From: CAG-791 sp963650385
GTDB lineage: Bacteria; Bacillota; Clostridia; Lachnospirales; Lachnospiraceae
Length of the DNA stretch: 57,051 nt
Assembly (NCBI GenBank): GCA_963650385.1
Contig: CAVJLL010000015.1
Coordinates: 1 to 57,051 of the forward strand
Direction: 5' to 3'
Shown here: positions 39,408 through 48,070 of the stretch, piece after piece
Numbering within the stretch: position 1 is the stretch's first letter
Layout of the letters: the number at the start of each line of letters is the position of its first letter
The notes under the pieces: model-generated
The model's database searches: none
The model's input: the letters and a program-made list of their open reading frames with translations, nothing else
What the model was told of the DNA's origin: nothing
Position numbers and translations under genes: made by a program

Positions 39408-40616
39408 ATGAATATTCTGGTTATTAATTGCGGCAGCTCTTCTCTGAAGTTCCAGGTGATCGACACACAGACAAGCGAGTGCATCGCCAAGGGTCTGTGC
39501 GAGAGAATCGGCATTGACGGCATCATTACCTATGAGAATCTGCGCGTAAAGAGCGGCAAGATCAAGACCAAGACGGAGATCGAGGATCACAAGAAGGCCA
39601 TCAGCCTTGTTCTGGATGCTCTGACAGACCGCGGAACAGGCGTCATCAAGACCCTGAACGAGATCGGCGCTGTCGGACACCGCATCGTACACGGCGGAGA
39701 GAAGTTCACCAAGTCGGTTGTCATCAACGATGAGGTTATTGAAGCCATCCGCAGCGTATCGGATCTCGCACCGCTCCACAACCCGGCAAACCTGACGGGA
39801 ATTCTTGCATGCCAGGCACTTATGCCGCAGACCCCGATGGTTGCAGTGTTTGATACAGCTTTCCATCAGACCATGCCGGCCAAGGCGTACATGTATGCAA
39901 TCCCGTGGAAATACTACGATCAGTACAAGATCCGCCGCTATGGCTTCCACGGCACCTCCCATGCATTTGTTTCCAGAGAGGCAGCCAAATACCTCGGCAA
40001 GAAACCGGAGGAGCTCAAGACCATCGTGTGCCACCTCGGAAACGGTGCTTCGGTATCGGCAGTGGAGTATGGCAAGTGCGTTGATACGTCCATGGGCCTG
40101 ACACCTCTGGAGGGCCTGATCATGGGCACCCGGTCCGGCGATCTGGATCCCGCGGTTGTGGACTACATTGCCGGCAAGGAAGGCATCAGCGCTTATGAGG
40201 TAGACCAGATCCTGAACAAGGAATCCGGCGTATACGCGCTGTCCGGCGAGCTCTCCTCCGATTTCCGTGATCTGTGGGATGCGCGTCATGCAGGCAACAA
40301 GAAGGCAGAGATCGCGCTGGAAGCCTGGGCATACCGCGTTGCCAAATACGTAGGTGCTTACGTTGCAGCCATGAACGGCGTAGATGTTATCTGCTTCACG
40401 GCCGGCGTCGGCGAGAACGACTGGGAGGCAAGAGCGCTGGTATATCATTACCTCACCTACCTCGGAATTTCCTTTGATGAGGAGAAGAACAAGACGACCA
40501 GAGGCGAGATCGCAGAGCTGTCCACTCCGGAGTCCAAGGTAAAGGTGTTGGTGTTCCCGACCAACGAGGAGCTTGCTATCGCGCAGGAGACCTACGAGCT
40601 CGTAGCGCAGCAGTAA
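39408..40616 (+). CDS. ackA: Acetate kinase
   Basis: 402 residues, full length. The N-terminal phosphate-1 motif is MNILVINCGSSSLKFQVI. Further on, VGHRIVHGGEKFTKSVVIND, the arginine/aspartate region VFDTAFHQTMP, and RRYGFHGTSHAFVSREAAKY, then the ATP-binding IVCHLGNGASVSAVEYGKCV and GVDVICFTAGVGEND. It makes ATP from acetyl phosphate. Ribosome site AAGGGAGGGTCATTGG. Downstream in most Clostridia comes a DUF177 (yceD) gene before rpmF. It is missing here and two repeats lie in the gap. Confidence 0.97.
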   Translation: MNILVINCGSSSLKFQVIDTQTSECIAKGLCERIGIDGIITYENLRVKSGKIKTKTEIEDHKKAISLVLDALTDRGTGVIKTLNEIGAVGHRIVHGGEKFTKSVVINDEVIEAIRSVSDLAPLHNPANLTGILACQALMPQTPMVAVFDTAFHQTMPAKAYMYAIPWKYYDQYKIRRYGFHGTSHAFVSREAAKYLGKKPEELKTIVCHLGNGASVSAVEYGKCVDTSMGLTPLEGLIMGTRSGDLDPAVVDYIAGKEGISAYEVDQILNKESGVYALSGELSSDFRDLWDARHAGNKKAEIALEAWAYRVAKYVGAYVAAMNGVDVICFTAGVGENDWEARALVYHYLTYLGISFDEEKNKTTRGEIAELSTPESKVKVLVFPTNEELAIAQETYELVAQQ

Positions 40617-40623
40617 TGTAGCA

Positions 40624-40656
40624 GTACAGTCGCCAGCCAAGCGACAGGTCTTGGCG
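40624..40656. repeat. Group B repeat half after ackA
   Basis: GTACAGTCGCCAGCCAAGCG, then ACAGGTCTTGGCGGAG: the left third of the long group B element; its GCCA/TGGC arms can pair. A group A element begins within 7 bases. Confidence 0.6.
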
Positions 40657-40662
40657 GAGTAA

Positions 40663-40830
40663 AATATTTGTAACTACTCAGCACCCATCTCGAATTTGCT
40701 TCGCAAATCCTCGATGCGGCCGGCCAGAGGCGCTTCGCGCCTTGGCCGCCTGCCAATTTCAATCGTGAATTTTCCTGCAAGCAGTCAATTCACGTTGAAA
40801 TGTGGCAGGTGCTGAACAGATACAAATATT
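40663..40830. repeat. Complete group A element with terminal inverted repeats and flanking AAATATTT
   Basis: The left end GTAACTACTCAGCACC (40670-40685) and right end GGTGCTGAACAGATAC (40808-40823) are inverted copies (13 of 16). Both are flanked by AAATATTT, which may be a target duplication but is itself palindromic. Inside: ATTTGC-TTC-GCAAAT; AGGCGC-TTC-GCGCCT with GGCC arms; and the long core hairpin TGCCAATTTCAATCGTGAAT (40751-40770) with its partner ending TGTGGCA. Confidence 0.8.
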
Positions 40831-40845
40831 TACACAAACGAAGGG

Positions 40846-40887
40846 TTGACAACAGGAGCAGACATGCATATAATTCGTAATGCATGT
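40846..40887 (+). promoter_or_regulatory. Consensus promoter of rpmF with a palindrome around the -10
   Basis: TTGACA (40846-40851), 17 bases, TATAAT (40869-40874): a perfect sigma-A match. ACATGCAT (40862-40869) and ATGCATGT (40880-40887) are exact inverted repeats flanking the -10, a possible operator. Confidence 0.8.
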
Positions 40888-40920
40888 TTGAAGACTACTA
40901 AGAGTAAGGAGGTGGTACTG

Positions 40921-41103
40921 ATGTCTATTTGCCCTAAGAACAAATCTTCCAGAAGCCACAGAGATAAGAGAAGAGCGAACTGGAAAATGTCGGCTCCGAC
41001 TCTTGTTAAGTGCAGCAAGTGTGGCGCGCTGATGATGCCTCACAGAGTCTGCAAGAACTGCGGTTCTTACAATAAGAAAGAGATCATTGCGACTGAGGAT
41101 TGA
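40921..41103 (+). CDS. rpmF: 50S ribosomal protein L32
   Basis: 60 residues, ATG after TAAGGAGGTGGTACTG. It starts MSICPKNKSSRSHRDKRRAN, and the zinc ribbon is complete: CSKCG-ALMMPHRVCKNCG with four cysteines (Zn-binding, C+ form). Classical L32 begins MAVPKxKxSKxRRxxRRA; the opening SICPKNKSSRSHRDKRRA is a recognisable variant. It has its own consensus promoter and a terminator directly downstream, so it can be expressed apart from plsX. DUF177, the usual upstream partner, is absent. Confidence 0.95.
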   Translation: MSICPKNKSSRSHRDKRRANWKMSAPTLVKCSKCGALMMPHRVCKNCGSYNKKEIIATED

Positions 41104-41121
41104 TGTTCAAACATCATGAAG

Positions 41122-41155
41122 GCCCGGTACGGCGAGAGCTGTGCCGGGCTTTTTT
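41122..41155 (+). terminator. Terminator after rpmF
   Basis: GCCCGGTAC (41122-41130) pairs with GTGCCGGGC (41141-41149), followed by six T's. Confidence 0.85.
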
Positions 41156-41173
41156 GTCAGTGCATGACAGTAC

Positions 41174-41202
41174 TTGAATGTGTCTATGCTGCGTGGTACT
41201 GT
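41174..41202 (+). promoter_or_regulatory. Candidate promoter of plsX-acpP-rnc
   Basis: TTGAAT (41174-41179), 17 bases, TACTGT (41197-41202). The following leader holds long inverted arms (GTACTG.. / ..CAGTAC; TGGCGGC / GCCGCCG, about 41195-41275). Moderate match only. Confidence 0.35.
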
Positions 41203-41291
41203 ACTATAGTGGCGGCTTTGAGCGGGCACTGTGTCCGGATACTGCCGCCGCTGCAGTACAAGAGCATTTGGCCCCAGACACATCAATTGAG

Positions 41292-41337
41292 CGTAACGAT
41301 TCAGAGCTGCATTCGCAGAAAAAGCTGCGCAGCAGCG
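41292..41337. repeat. Group A repeat half before plsX
   Basis: CGTAACGATTCAGAGCTGCA, then TTCGCAGAAAAAGCTGCGCA: the left end motif and adjacent small hairpin, as at 3969. It is part of the plsX leader. Confidence 0.6.
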
Positions 41338-41352
41338 GTATGGAAGGGTTTT

Positions 41353-42399
41353 ATGGCAGAAATCATTCGGGTTGCGGTAGACGCCATGGGAGGCGATCAT
41401 GCGCCGCAGGAGATTGTAAAGGGCGCGGCGGAGGCGGCGTCTGCAAATGAAGGACTTCAGATTCTTCTTCTGGGAGATGAGAAGCGCATTCAGGAGGAGC
41501 TGGACCGTCAGACCTTCCCGTCGGAGCGCATCACCATCGTTCCGACGACGCAGGTCATCGAGATGGCAGAGCCTCCGGTGAATGCCATTCGGACCAAAAA
41601 GGATTCCTCCATCGTCCGCGGCATGAAAATGGTACACGACGGCGAAGCCGATGCATTTGTGACAGCGGGCTCGACCGGAGCGACCCTGGTGGGCGGACAG
41701 ATCATCGTCGGACGGATTAAGGGCATTGAGCGCCCGCCGCTGGCTCCTTTGATGCCGACGGCAAAGGGCCCGGTTCTTCTGATTGACTGCGGTGCCAATG
41801 TGGATGCAAGAGCCTCGCACCTGGTGCAGTTCGCACAGATGGGCTCCATCTACATGGAGAATGTAGTCGGCATACCAAAGCCGCGCGTTGCATTGTTTAA
41901 TATCGGCGCCGAGGAGGAAAAGGGAAACGCACTGGTGAAGGAAACCTATCCGCAGCTGCAGAAGCTCGGCGAGGAAGGCCGCATTCATTTTGTCGGCAAC
42001 ATCGAGGCGCGGGACATCCCGGCCGGGGCGGCCGACGTCGTTGTGTGCGATGCCTTCACAGGCAATGCTATTTTGAAGATGTACGAGGGCGTGGCGTCCG
42101 TCCTGCTCGGAGAGATCAAGGGAGCGCTGCTCTCGAGCATTTCCGGCAAGCTCGGCGGACTTCTGATCAAGCCGTCTCTGAAATCGGTTCTCAAGAAATT
42201 CAGCGTCAGCTCCTACGGCGGAGCGCCGCTCCTGGGGCTTCGGGGGCTCGTTGTGAAGACGCACGGCAATGCAAAGGCGATTGAGGTGCGGCACTCCATC
42301 GAGCAGTGCATGGCCTTCCAGAAGGCTGGTATCAATGATCAGTTTAAGGAGAAAATGCACCTTGTGGACCGCACGGTTCCGAAGGAGCCGCAGGCGTAA
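41353..42399 (+). CDS. plsX: Phosphate acyltransferase PlsX
   Basis: 348 residues from ATG 41353 (GGAAGGG upstream); earlier in-frame starts lie in the repeat or terminator. It begins MAEIIRVAVDAMGGDHAPQE, the PlsX signature, and continues with ADAFVTAGSTGATLVGGQII and VVCDAFTGNAILKMYEGVAS. It converts acyl-ACP to acyl phosphate, the donor for PlsY, in phospholipid synthesis. In this block it is followed by acpP, supplier of its substrate. Length is normal (330-350). Confidence 0.95.
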   Translation: MAEIIRVAVDAMGGDHAPQEIVKGAAEAASANEGLQILLLGDEKRIQEELDRQTFPSERITIVPTTQVIEMAEPPVNAIRTKKDSSIVRGMKMVHDGEADAFVTAGSTGATLVGGQIIVGRIKGIERPPLAPLMPTAKGPVLLIDCGANVDARASHLVQFAQMGSIYMENVVGIPKPRVALFNIGAEEEKGNALVKETYPQLQKLGEEGRIHFVGNIEARDIPAGAADVVVCDAFTGNAILKMYEGVASVLLGEIKGALLSSISGKLGGLLIKPSLKSVLKKFSVSSYGGAPLLGLRGLVVKTHGNAKAIEVRHSIEQCMAFQKAGINDQFKEKMHLVDRTVPKEPQA

Positions 42400-42433
42400 G
42401 GAAACAGGAACAATAATAAGGGAGGAATTTACC

Positions 42434-42679
42434 ATGGATGAGGATATGAAGAAGCTGCAGGCGATCATTGCGGATGTACTGAACGTGGATCCGAATGAGA
42501 TTACGGCGGAGACAACCTTTACGGACGATCTGGGAGCGGATTCGCTGGATCTGTATCAGATTCTGATGGGAATTGAGGAGACATACGGCGTCACCGTTCC
42601 GCAGGAGCTGACCGAGAACATTACGACGGTGGAAGAGGCACTGGAGCTGATCAAGCAGGCAACCGGAGAGGATGACTGA
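42434..42679 (+). CDS. acpP: Acyl carrier protein
   Basis: 81 residues; ATG after GGGAGGAATTTACC. The phosphopantetheine attachment serine is Ser37 in FTDDLGADSLDLYQILMGIE. The consensus is DSLD(M/T/L)VE; here the next positions are LYQ rather than VEL. Acidic, helical and with no cysteine, as expected. It carries growing fatty acyl chains. The gap before rnc is 23 bases. Confidence 0.95.
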   Translation: MDEDMKKLQAIIADVLNVDPNEITAETTFTDDLGADSLDLYQILMGIEETYGVTVPQELTENITTVEEALELIKQATGEDD

Positions 42680-42702
42680 GACTTTACCGGAAAGGATGTG
42701 CA

Positions 42703-43407
42703 ATGACAGAGGTTGTAAGACCGGAAACGCAGGAGCTCGAGAAACGGATCGGGTATACCTTCCGCAGCCGGTATCTCTTGGAGTGTGCCCTGACGCACAC
42801 ATCGTACGCCAATGAACAGAAAATCCGCCGCTACGAGGACTACGAGCGTCTGGAGTTTCTGGGGGATGCGGTGCTGGAAATGGTTTCCAGCGAGTTCCTT
42901 TATGAGAAGTATCCGCATAAGAAGGAAGGCGAGCTGACGAAAATCCGCGCCTCCCTTGTCTGTGAGCCGGCCCTTGCCTTTTGCGCAAGAGATCTGGATC
43001 TGGAGCAGTTTATCCGCCTTGGAAGGGGTGAGGAATCCTGCGGCGGCAGAGGCAAGGATTCCATCACCTCGGACGTGATGGAGGCGGTCATCGGAGCAAT
43101 GTATCTGGACAGCAAGGACATCGAGGTCCCCCGGCAGTTCATTCTCCGGTTCATCCTTTCGGATCTGGAGGGCAAGCTTCTTTTCTACGATGCCAAATCC
43201 ATTCTGCAGGAGCGCTGCCAGAAGAAGGGACAGGAAATCTCCTACGAGGTGATCGGCGAGGAGGGCCCGTGCCACAACAAGACCTATACCGTCATGGCGT
43301 ATGTGGACGGGAAGGAGGGCGCATCGGGGAGCGGACGCTCCAAGAAGGCGGCAGAGCAGGCGGCGGCGTACCAGGTGCTCCTTGGCAGGAAGGAAAACAA
43401 GGCGTAA
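42703..43407 (+). CDS. rnc: Ribonuclease III
   Basis: 234 residues. The RNase III signature is YERLEFLGDAVLEMVSSEFL (catalytic E and D). The second acidic pair is in SDVMEAVIGAMYLD. The dsRNA-binding domain is in the last 70 residues (DAKSILQERCQKKGQEISYE; GSGRSKKAAEQAAAYQVLLG). It cleaves double-stranded RNA, including pre-rRNA and the scRNA precursor in Firmicutes. The TAA stop lies inside the repeat motif GCGTAACGATTCAG. The order rnc-smc-ftsY is conserved. Confidence 0.96.
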   Translation: MTEVVRPETQELEKRIGYTFRSRYLLECALTHTSYANEQKIRRYEDYERLEFLGDAVLEMVSSEFLYEKYPHKKEGELTKIRASLVCEPALAFCARDLDLEQFIRLGRGEESCGGRGKDSITSDVMEAVIGAMYLDSKDIEVPRQFILRFILSDLEGKLLFYDAKSILQERCQKKGQEISYEVIGEEGPCHNKTYTVMAYVDGKEGASGSGRSKKAAEQAAAYQVLLGRKENKA

Positions 43408-43510
43408 CGATTCAGAGCCCTTTCGAAAATCAAGGTCTGTTCAGAGCCATCTCGAATTTGCCTGTAAGCAGCGGGTTCACGTTGAAATGTGGCAGGTGCT
43501 GAACAGATAC
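43403..43510. repeat. Group A repeats, two partial copies, between rnc and smc
   Basis: A left end (GTAACGATTCAGAGCC) overlaps the rnc stop. A second end motif (GGTCTGTTCAGAGCC, 43434-43448) is followed by CATCTCGAATTTG and by the right half TGTAAGCAGCGGGTTCACGT to GGTGCTGAACAGATAC. Compared with 40663-40830 the middle hairpins are deleted. Confidence 0.7.
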
Positions 43511-43523
43511 AGACAGGTAACGA

Positions 43524-46500
43524 ATGTATCTTAAGAGTATAGAAATTCAGGGCTTCAAGTCCTTCGCGAACAAGATTAAATTAGAGTTTCACAATGGCTT
43601 CACCGCCATTGTCGGGCCCAACGGCTCCGGCAAGTCGAACGTTGCGGATGCAGTTCGGTGGGTACTGGGCGAGCAGAGGGTCAAGCAGCTGCGCGGCGGC
43701 TCCATGCAGGACGTTATTTTCTCCGGAACGGAGCTGCGCAAGCCCCTCTCCTCGGCCTACGTTGCGATCACCTTTGACAATTCCGACCACAAGCTTCCGG
43801 TGGATTATCAGGAGGTGACGGTGGCAAGACGCCTGTACCGGAGCGGTGAGAGCGAATATCTCCTGAACAACGTGCAGGTGCGTCTGCGCGATGTGCAGGA
43901 GCTGTTTTATGATACCGGTATCGGCAAGGAGGGTTATTCCATCATCGGACAGGGCCAGATCGAGAAGATCCTTTCGGACAAGCCGGAGGACCGCAGAGAG
44001 CTCTTCGACGAAGCGGCCGGCATTGTCAAATTCAAGCGCCGCAAGGAGACCTCGGTCAAGAAGCTGGAGAACGAGAAGGCAAACCTGGTCCGCGTCAGCG
44101 ACATTCTGGCCGAGCTGGAGCGTCAGGTGGGCCCCCTGGAGAAGCAGTCGGAAAAGGCACAGATTTATCTGCGCGCCCACGAGGAGCTCAAGGCTCTGGA
44201 CGTTAACCTGTTCCTGATGCAGAACGGCGAAACGGTGTCGAGACTGGACGAGCTCAAAGCGCAGCTGTCCAATGCCAACGAGGAGCTGGAGCAGACGGCG
44301 GCAGCCTACGAGGAGTCCAGGGAGAGCTATGCGCGCCTTGGCACCGAGCTGGAGGAGCTGGAGAAAAAGGTCGAGGAGACCCGAAACGACATTGCGCGCA
44401 GCAACGTCATCCGAAACGAGCTGGAAACCCAGATCAAGGTTGCGGAGGAATCCGTCCGCTCCATGACCGGCAACGCGGAGCATTTTCAGACGAGAAAGGC
44501 CTCCGTTGAGGAAGAGATTGCGGAGAAAAATAACGAGCGGGCAGCCATTGCCGGCGAAAAGGGCGGCATCGACGGCGAGATGAACGCGCTGTCGGCCAGC
44601 CAGCAGGAGGCATCCGCAGCGCTGGAGGAGGTTCAGGAGAAGGAACGCGTGCTGCGTGATTCCATGGATGAGAAGCGCTCCTTCCTGATGGAGATCCTGA
44701 ACAGCCGCGGCTCGATCAAGGCGCGCATGGCGGCCATGACGACCCGGTACGAGCAGTACGAGCAGCGAAAGGCCGAGCTGACCTCGCGTCTCGTGCGTGC
44801 GTCGAGCGATGAGGCCGAGCATGACCGGGAGCTCGAGCGGCTCCGCGGCGTTTTCGAGAAGGTTGCCGGCGAGGCGGCGGATCTGGGCGATCGTCAGAAG
44901 AAGCTGGAGGAGGAGATCGCAGCCTGCAAGAATAAGCTGACGGCTGAGGACGAGCGGCTTCGCGCGACGGAGACGGAATATCACAAGGAGAAATCCAGAC
45001 TGGACGCACTGGCCAATCTGACCGAGCGCTACGAGGGCTTCGGCGGAAGCGTCAAGCGCGTGATGGAGCAGAAGGACCGCGAGCCGGGACTGATCGGCGT
45101 TGTGGCGGACCTGATCAAAACCGAGTCCAAATACGAGACTGCCATTGAGACCGCGCTGGGCGGCAGCATTCAGAACATCGTTACCAACGATGAGGAAACG
45201 GCTAAGCGAATGATCAGTCTCCTGAAGCGGGAACGCGCCGGAAGAGCCACCTTCCTGCCTTTGACGGCCATTCGTTCGCAGCAGCCCTTCAACATGATGG
45301 GAGCACTGAAGGAGCCCGGCGTCATCGGCCTTGCGGATACGCTGGTCCGCACCGCACCGGAGTACCGGGATGTGGCAAGATCCCTTCTGGGCCGGATTCT
45401 GGTGGTGGACGGCTACGATCATGCCGTTGCGATTTCCCGCAAATACCAGCAGAAGATTCGCATGGTAACGCTGGACGGTGAAATGTTCATGCCGGGCGGC
45501 GCCATCAGCGGCGGTGCGTTCAGAAACAGCTCCAATCTCCTGGGAAGACGCCGGGAAATGGCGGAGCTGGAGAAGCGCACGAAGGAATACAAAAAGGCCA
45601 TGGAAGAGCTGGAGGCCTCCATTGCCGGAACGAAGGAAGAGCGCAACCGCCTGCGCGCCCAGCAGGAAACGGTTCGCGTTCAGCTGCAGGCGAAATTCAT
45701 CGAGCAGAATACGGCCCGCATGAATATAACGGCAGAGGAGCAGCGCAAAAAGGAATCCGCCGACGGGTACGATGCCCTTCGCGAGGAGAACAGCACCATT
45801 GAGGATACGAAAAAGAGCCTGGAGCTGGAGGAAGCGGCAATTCAGAAGGAGCTGACGGATTCGGAGACGGCTGAGCAGCAGGCCAACGAGAGCCTCGAGG
45901 AAATGGGAAAAGAGCTTTCCGGACTGCGCACGCAGGAGGATGAGAAGCTCTCTGAGGTTCAGAAATGGGACATTGAGCTGCAGAAAAAGCGCCAGAAGCA
46001 GGAATTTGCCGAGCAGGAGCTGGCCCGCGTAGACAATGAGCTCCAGCGCCTTCAGGCAGAGCTGGATGAAATTGCCGGCAGCATCCGGCAGGGAACCACC
46101 GCTATTTCCGATAAAAAGCAGAGTATTGAGACGCTGAAGAAAACCATGGAGAGCGCCGGAGAAAATCTGGCCGAGAAGCAGACGCTCCTCGAGGAAAGCC
46201 AGCGGAAGCGCACGGAGCTTTCCGGGCAGCAAAAAGAAGCACTGGACACCCGCGAGCACCTCTCGGAGGAAAAGGCGAGACTGGACAAGGAGGTCTTCCG
46301 TCTGGGCGAGCTTGCCGGAAAGGCCGAGGAGTCCATTGAGCGGCAGATCAACTATCTCTGGAACGAATACGAGCTGACGCCCTCGCAGGCCGGCGAGCTG
46401 AAGGATGAATCGATGACGGACCTCGCGGCCATGAGAAGCCGCGCAGAGGAGCTCAAGAAGCAGATCAAGGGTCTTGGCAGCGTCAACGTCAATGCCATTC

Positions 46501-47087
46501 AGGAGTACCAGGAGGTAAAGGAACGATATACATTCCTGAAAACGCAGCACGATGACCTCATTGCCGCGGCGGACTCATTGCAGAAGATCATTGAGGAGCT
46601 GGATGTGCAGATGCGCAAACAGTTCCGGACGCAGTTCGCACGCATTCAGACGGAATTCGATAAGGTGTTCAAGCAGCTCTTCGGCGGAGGCTCCGGCAAG
46701 CTCGAGCTGATGGAGGATGCGGACATTCTGGAGGCAGGCGTTCGCGTCATTGCGCAGCCGCCGGGCAAAAAGCTCGTCAACATGATGCAGATGTCGGGCG
46801 GAGAGAAGTCCCTGACTGCCATCTCCCTTCTGTTTGCGATTCAGAACCTCAAGCCCTCGCCGTTCTGCCTTCTGGATGAGATCGAGGCTGCTCTGGATGA
46901 GAACAACGTGGTCCGCTATGCGGATTATCTGCGCAAGCTGACTGACAATACGCAGTTTATTGTCATTACACACCGCCGCGGGACGATGGACCGCGCGGAC
47001 CGGCTGTACGGCATCACCATGCAGGAAAAGGGCGTGTCGACACTTGTGTCGGTCAGCCTGATTGATGAGAAGGACCTGGCGTCTTAA
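43524..47087 (+). CDS. smc: Chromosome segregation protein SMC
   Basis: 1187 residues, full length. The N-terminal head has MYLKSIEIQGFKSFANKIKL and Walker A GPNGSGKSNVADAVRWVLGE. Two long coiled coils (about 170-500 and 670-1010) flank the hinge at about 510-660 (GLIGVVADLIKTESKYETAI; GGAISGGAFRNSSNLLGRRR). The C-terminal head has the signature MSGGEKSLTAISLLFAIQ and Walker B FCLLDEIEAALDENN. It compacts and segregates the chromosome with ScpA and ScpB, which are not in the window. The start follows a group A repeat and lacks a strong ribosome site (CAGGTAACG only). A 989-codon open frame on the opposite strand is a composition artefact. Confidence 0.97.
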   Translation: MYLKSIEIQGFKSFANKIKLEFHNGFTAIVGPNGSGKSNVADAVRWVLGEQRVKQLRGGSMQDVIFSGTELRKPLSSAYVAITFDNSDHKLPVDYQEVTVARRLYRSGESEYLLNNVQVRLRDVQELFYDTGIGKEGYSIIGQGQIEKILSDKPEDRRELFDEAAGIVKFKRRKETSVKKLENEKANLVRVSDILAELERQVGPLEKQSEKAQIYLRAHEELKALDVNLFLMQNGETVSRLDELKAQLSNANEELEQTAAAYEESRESYARLGTELEELEKKVEETRNDIARSNVIRNELETQIKVAEESVRSMTGNAEHFQTRKASVEEEIAEKNNERAAIAGEKGGIDGEMNALSASQQEASAALEEVQEKERVLRDSMDEKRSFLMEILNSRGSIKARMAAMTTRYEQYEQRKAELTSRLVRASSDEAEHDRELERLRGVFEKVAGEAADLGDRQKKLEEEIAACKNKLTAEDERLRATETEYHKEKSRLDALANLTERYEGFGGSVKRVMEQKDREPGLIGVVADLIKTESKYETAIETALGGSIQNIVTNDEETAKRMISLLKRERAGRATFLPLTAIRSQQPFNMMGALKEPGVIGLADTLVRTAPEYRDVARSLLGRILVVDGYDHAVAISRKYQQKIRMVTLDGEMFMPGGAISGGAFRNSSNLLGRRREMAELEKRTKEYKKAMEELEASIAGTKEERNRLRAQQETVRVQLQAKFIEQNTARMNITAEEQRKKESADGYDALREENSTIEDTKKSLELEEAAIQKELTDSETAEQQANESLEEMGKELSGLRTQEDEKLSEVQKWDIELQKKRQKQEFAEQELARVDNELQRLQAELDEIAGSIRQGTTAISDKKQSIETLKKTMESAGENLAEKQTLLEESQRKRTELSGQQKEALDTREHLSEEKARLDKEVFRLGELAGKAEESIERQINYLWNEYELTPSQAGELKDESMTDLAAMRSRAEELKKQIKGLGSVNVNAIQEYQEVKERYTFLKTQHDDLIAAADSLQKIIEELDVQMRKQFRTQFARIQTEFDKVFKQLFGGGSGKLELMEDADILEAGVRVIAQPPGKKLVNMMQMSGGEKSLTAISLLFAIQNLKPSPFCLLDEIEAALDENNVVRYADYLRKLTDNTQFIVITHRRGTMDRADRLYGITMQEKGVSTLVSVSLIDEKDLAS

Positions 47088-47104
47088 GGAAAGGAGCCTG
47101 CCCT

Positions 47105-48070
47105 ATGGGAGAGGAAGAGAAAAAGCAGGGTTTTTTTGCAAGACTCAAAAGCGGACTCGGCAGAACCCGCAGCAACATTGTGGCCGGAATGAACCGTGTT
47201 TTTACCGGACACAGCGCCATTGACGAGGACTTCTACGAGGAGCTGGAAGAAATCATGATCATGGGCGATATGGGTGTCCAGACGACGGACCGGATTCTGG
47301 AGCAGCTGCGGGATCAGGTGAAGGAGCAGAGGGTCCGCGAGCCGCAGGCCTGCCGGGAGCTCCTGATCCAGGACATCCGGGAGCAGATGCATGTGGATCC
47401 GGAGGCCTATGATTTTGAGGACGGGCCGTCGGTCGTTCTGATCATCGGCGTCAACGGCGTCGGCAAGACCACCTCCGTCGGCAAGCTCGCCGACATTTAT
47501 AAGCGGCGCGGCAAGCGCGTGCTGATTGCGGCGGCCGATACCTTCCGTGCGGCGGCCTATGACCAGCTGAAGGTGTGGTCGGAGCGGGCCGGCGTGGATA
47601 TGATCTCGGGCTCGGAGGGAGCGGATCCTGCCAGCGTTGTATATGATGCCGTGAATGCGGCAAAGGCACGCCGCACGGACATCCTTCTGTGCGATACCGC
47701 AGGACGCCTTCAGAACAAGAAGAACCTGATGAACGAGCTGGAGAAAATAAACCGCATCATCAGCCGGGAATATCCGGAGGCCAGGAGAGAGAACCTGGTG
47801 GTTCTGGATGCGGCAACGGGGCAGAATGCGCTGTCGCAGGCCAGAGAATTTGCCCAGGTGACGGACCTGACCGGCATCATTCTGACGAAAATGGACGGCT
47901 CCTCCAAGGGCGGCATTGCCATTGCCGTCGAATCGGAGCTGGGAATTCCGGTGAAGTACATCGGTGTCGGCGAGCAGCTCGAGGACCTGCAGCGCTTCGA
48001 TCCGGATGATTTTGTCCGCGCTTTGTTCGACAATGAGGCAGAAGGAAGCCATGAAGAAAGCCAGGGATAA
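47105..48070 (+). CDS. ftsY: Signal recognition particle receptor FtsY
   Basis: 321 residues. A short basic N-terminus (EEEKKQGFFARLKSGLGRTR) replaces the long acidic A domain of proteobacteria. The N domain covers about 20-100. The G domain has GVNGVGKTTSVGKLADIYKR, DTFRAAAYDQLKVW, CDTAGRLQNKKNLMNELEKI and ILTKMDGSSKGG. It is the membrane receptor that docks the Ffh-nascent-chain complex at SecYEG. AAGGAAAGGAGCC lies upstream. The 3' end overlaps the next gene by 20 bases. Its partner ffh is 1.8 kb downstream. Confidence 0.96.
   Translation: MGEEEKKQGFFARLKSGLGRTRSNIVAGMNRVFTGHSAIDEDFYEELEEIMIMGDMGVQTTDRILEQLRDQVKEQRVREPQACRELLIQDIREQMHVDPEAYDFEDGPSVVLIIGVNGVGKTTSVGKLADIYKRRGKRVLIAAADTFRAAAYDQLKVWSERAGVDMISGSEGADPASVVYDAVNAAKARRTDILLCDTAGRLQNKKNLMNELEKINRIISREYPEARRENLVVLDAATGQNALSQAREFAQVTDLTGIILTKMDGSSKGGIAIAVESELGIPVKYIGVGEQLEDLQRFDPDDFVRALFDNEAEGSHEESQG

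Noticed and set aside
41195..41275. A FapR operator before plsX
   Set aside because: GGTACTGTACTA has partial similarity only; the expected TTAGTACCxxxTACTAA-type palindrome is not there.
43581..46550. A 989-codon open frame antisense to smc
   Set aside because: It mirrors smc codon bias (few TAA/TAG/TGA complements in GC-rich third positions), has no ribosome site, and encodes low-complexity Leu-rich sequence. It is a shadow of smc.
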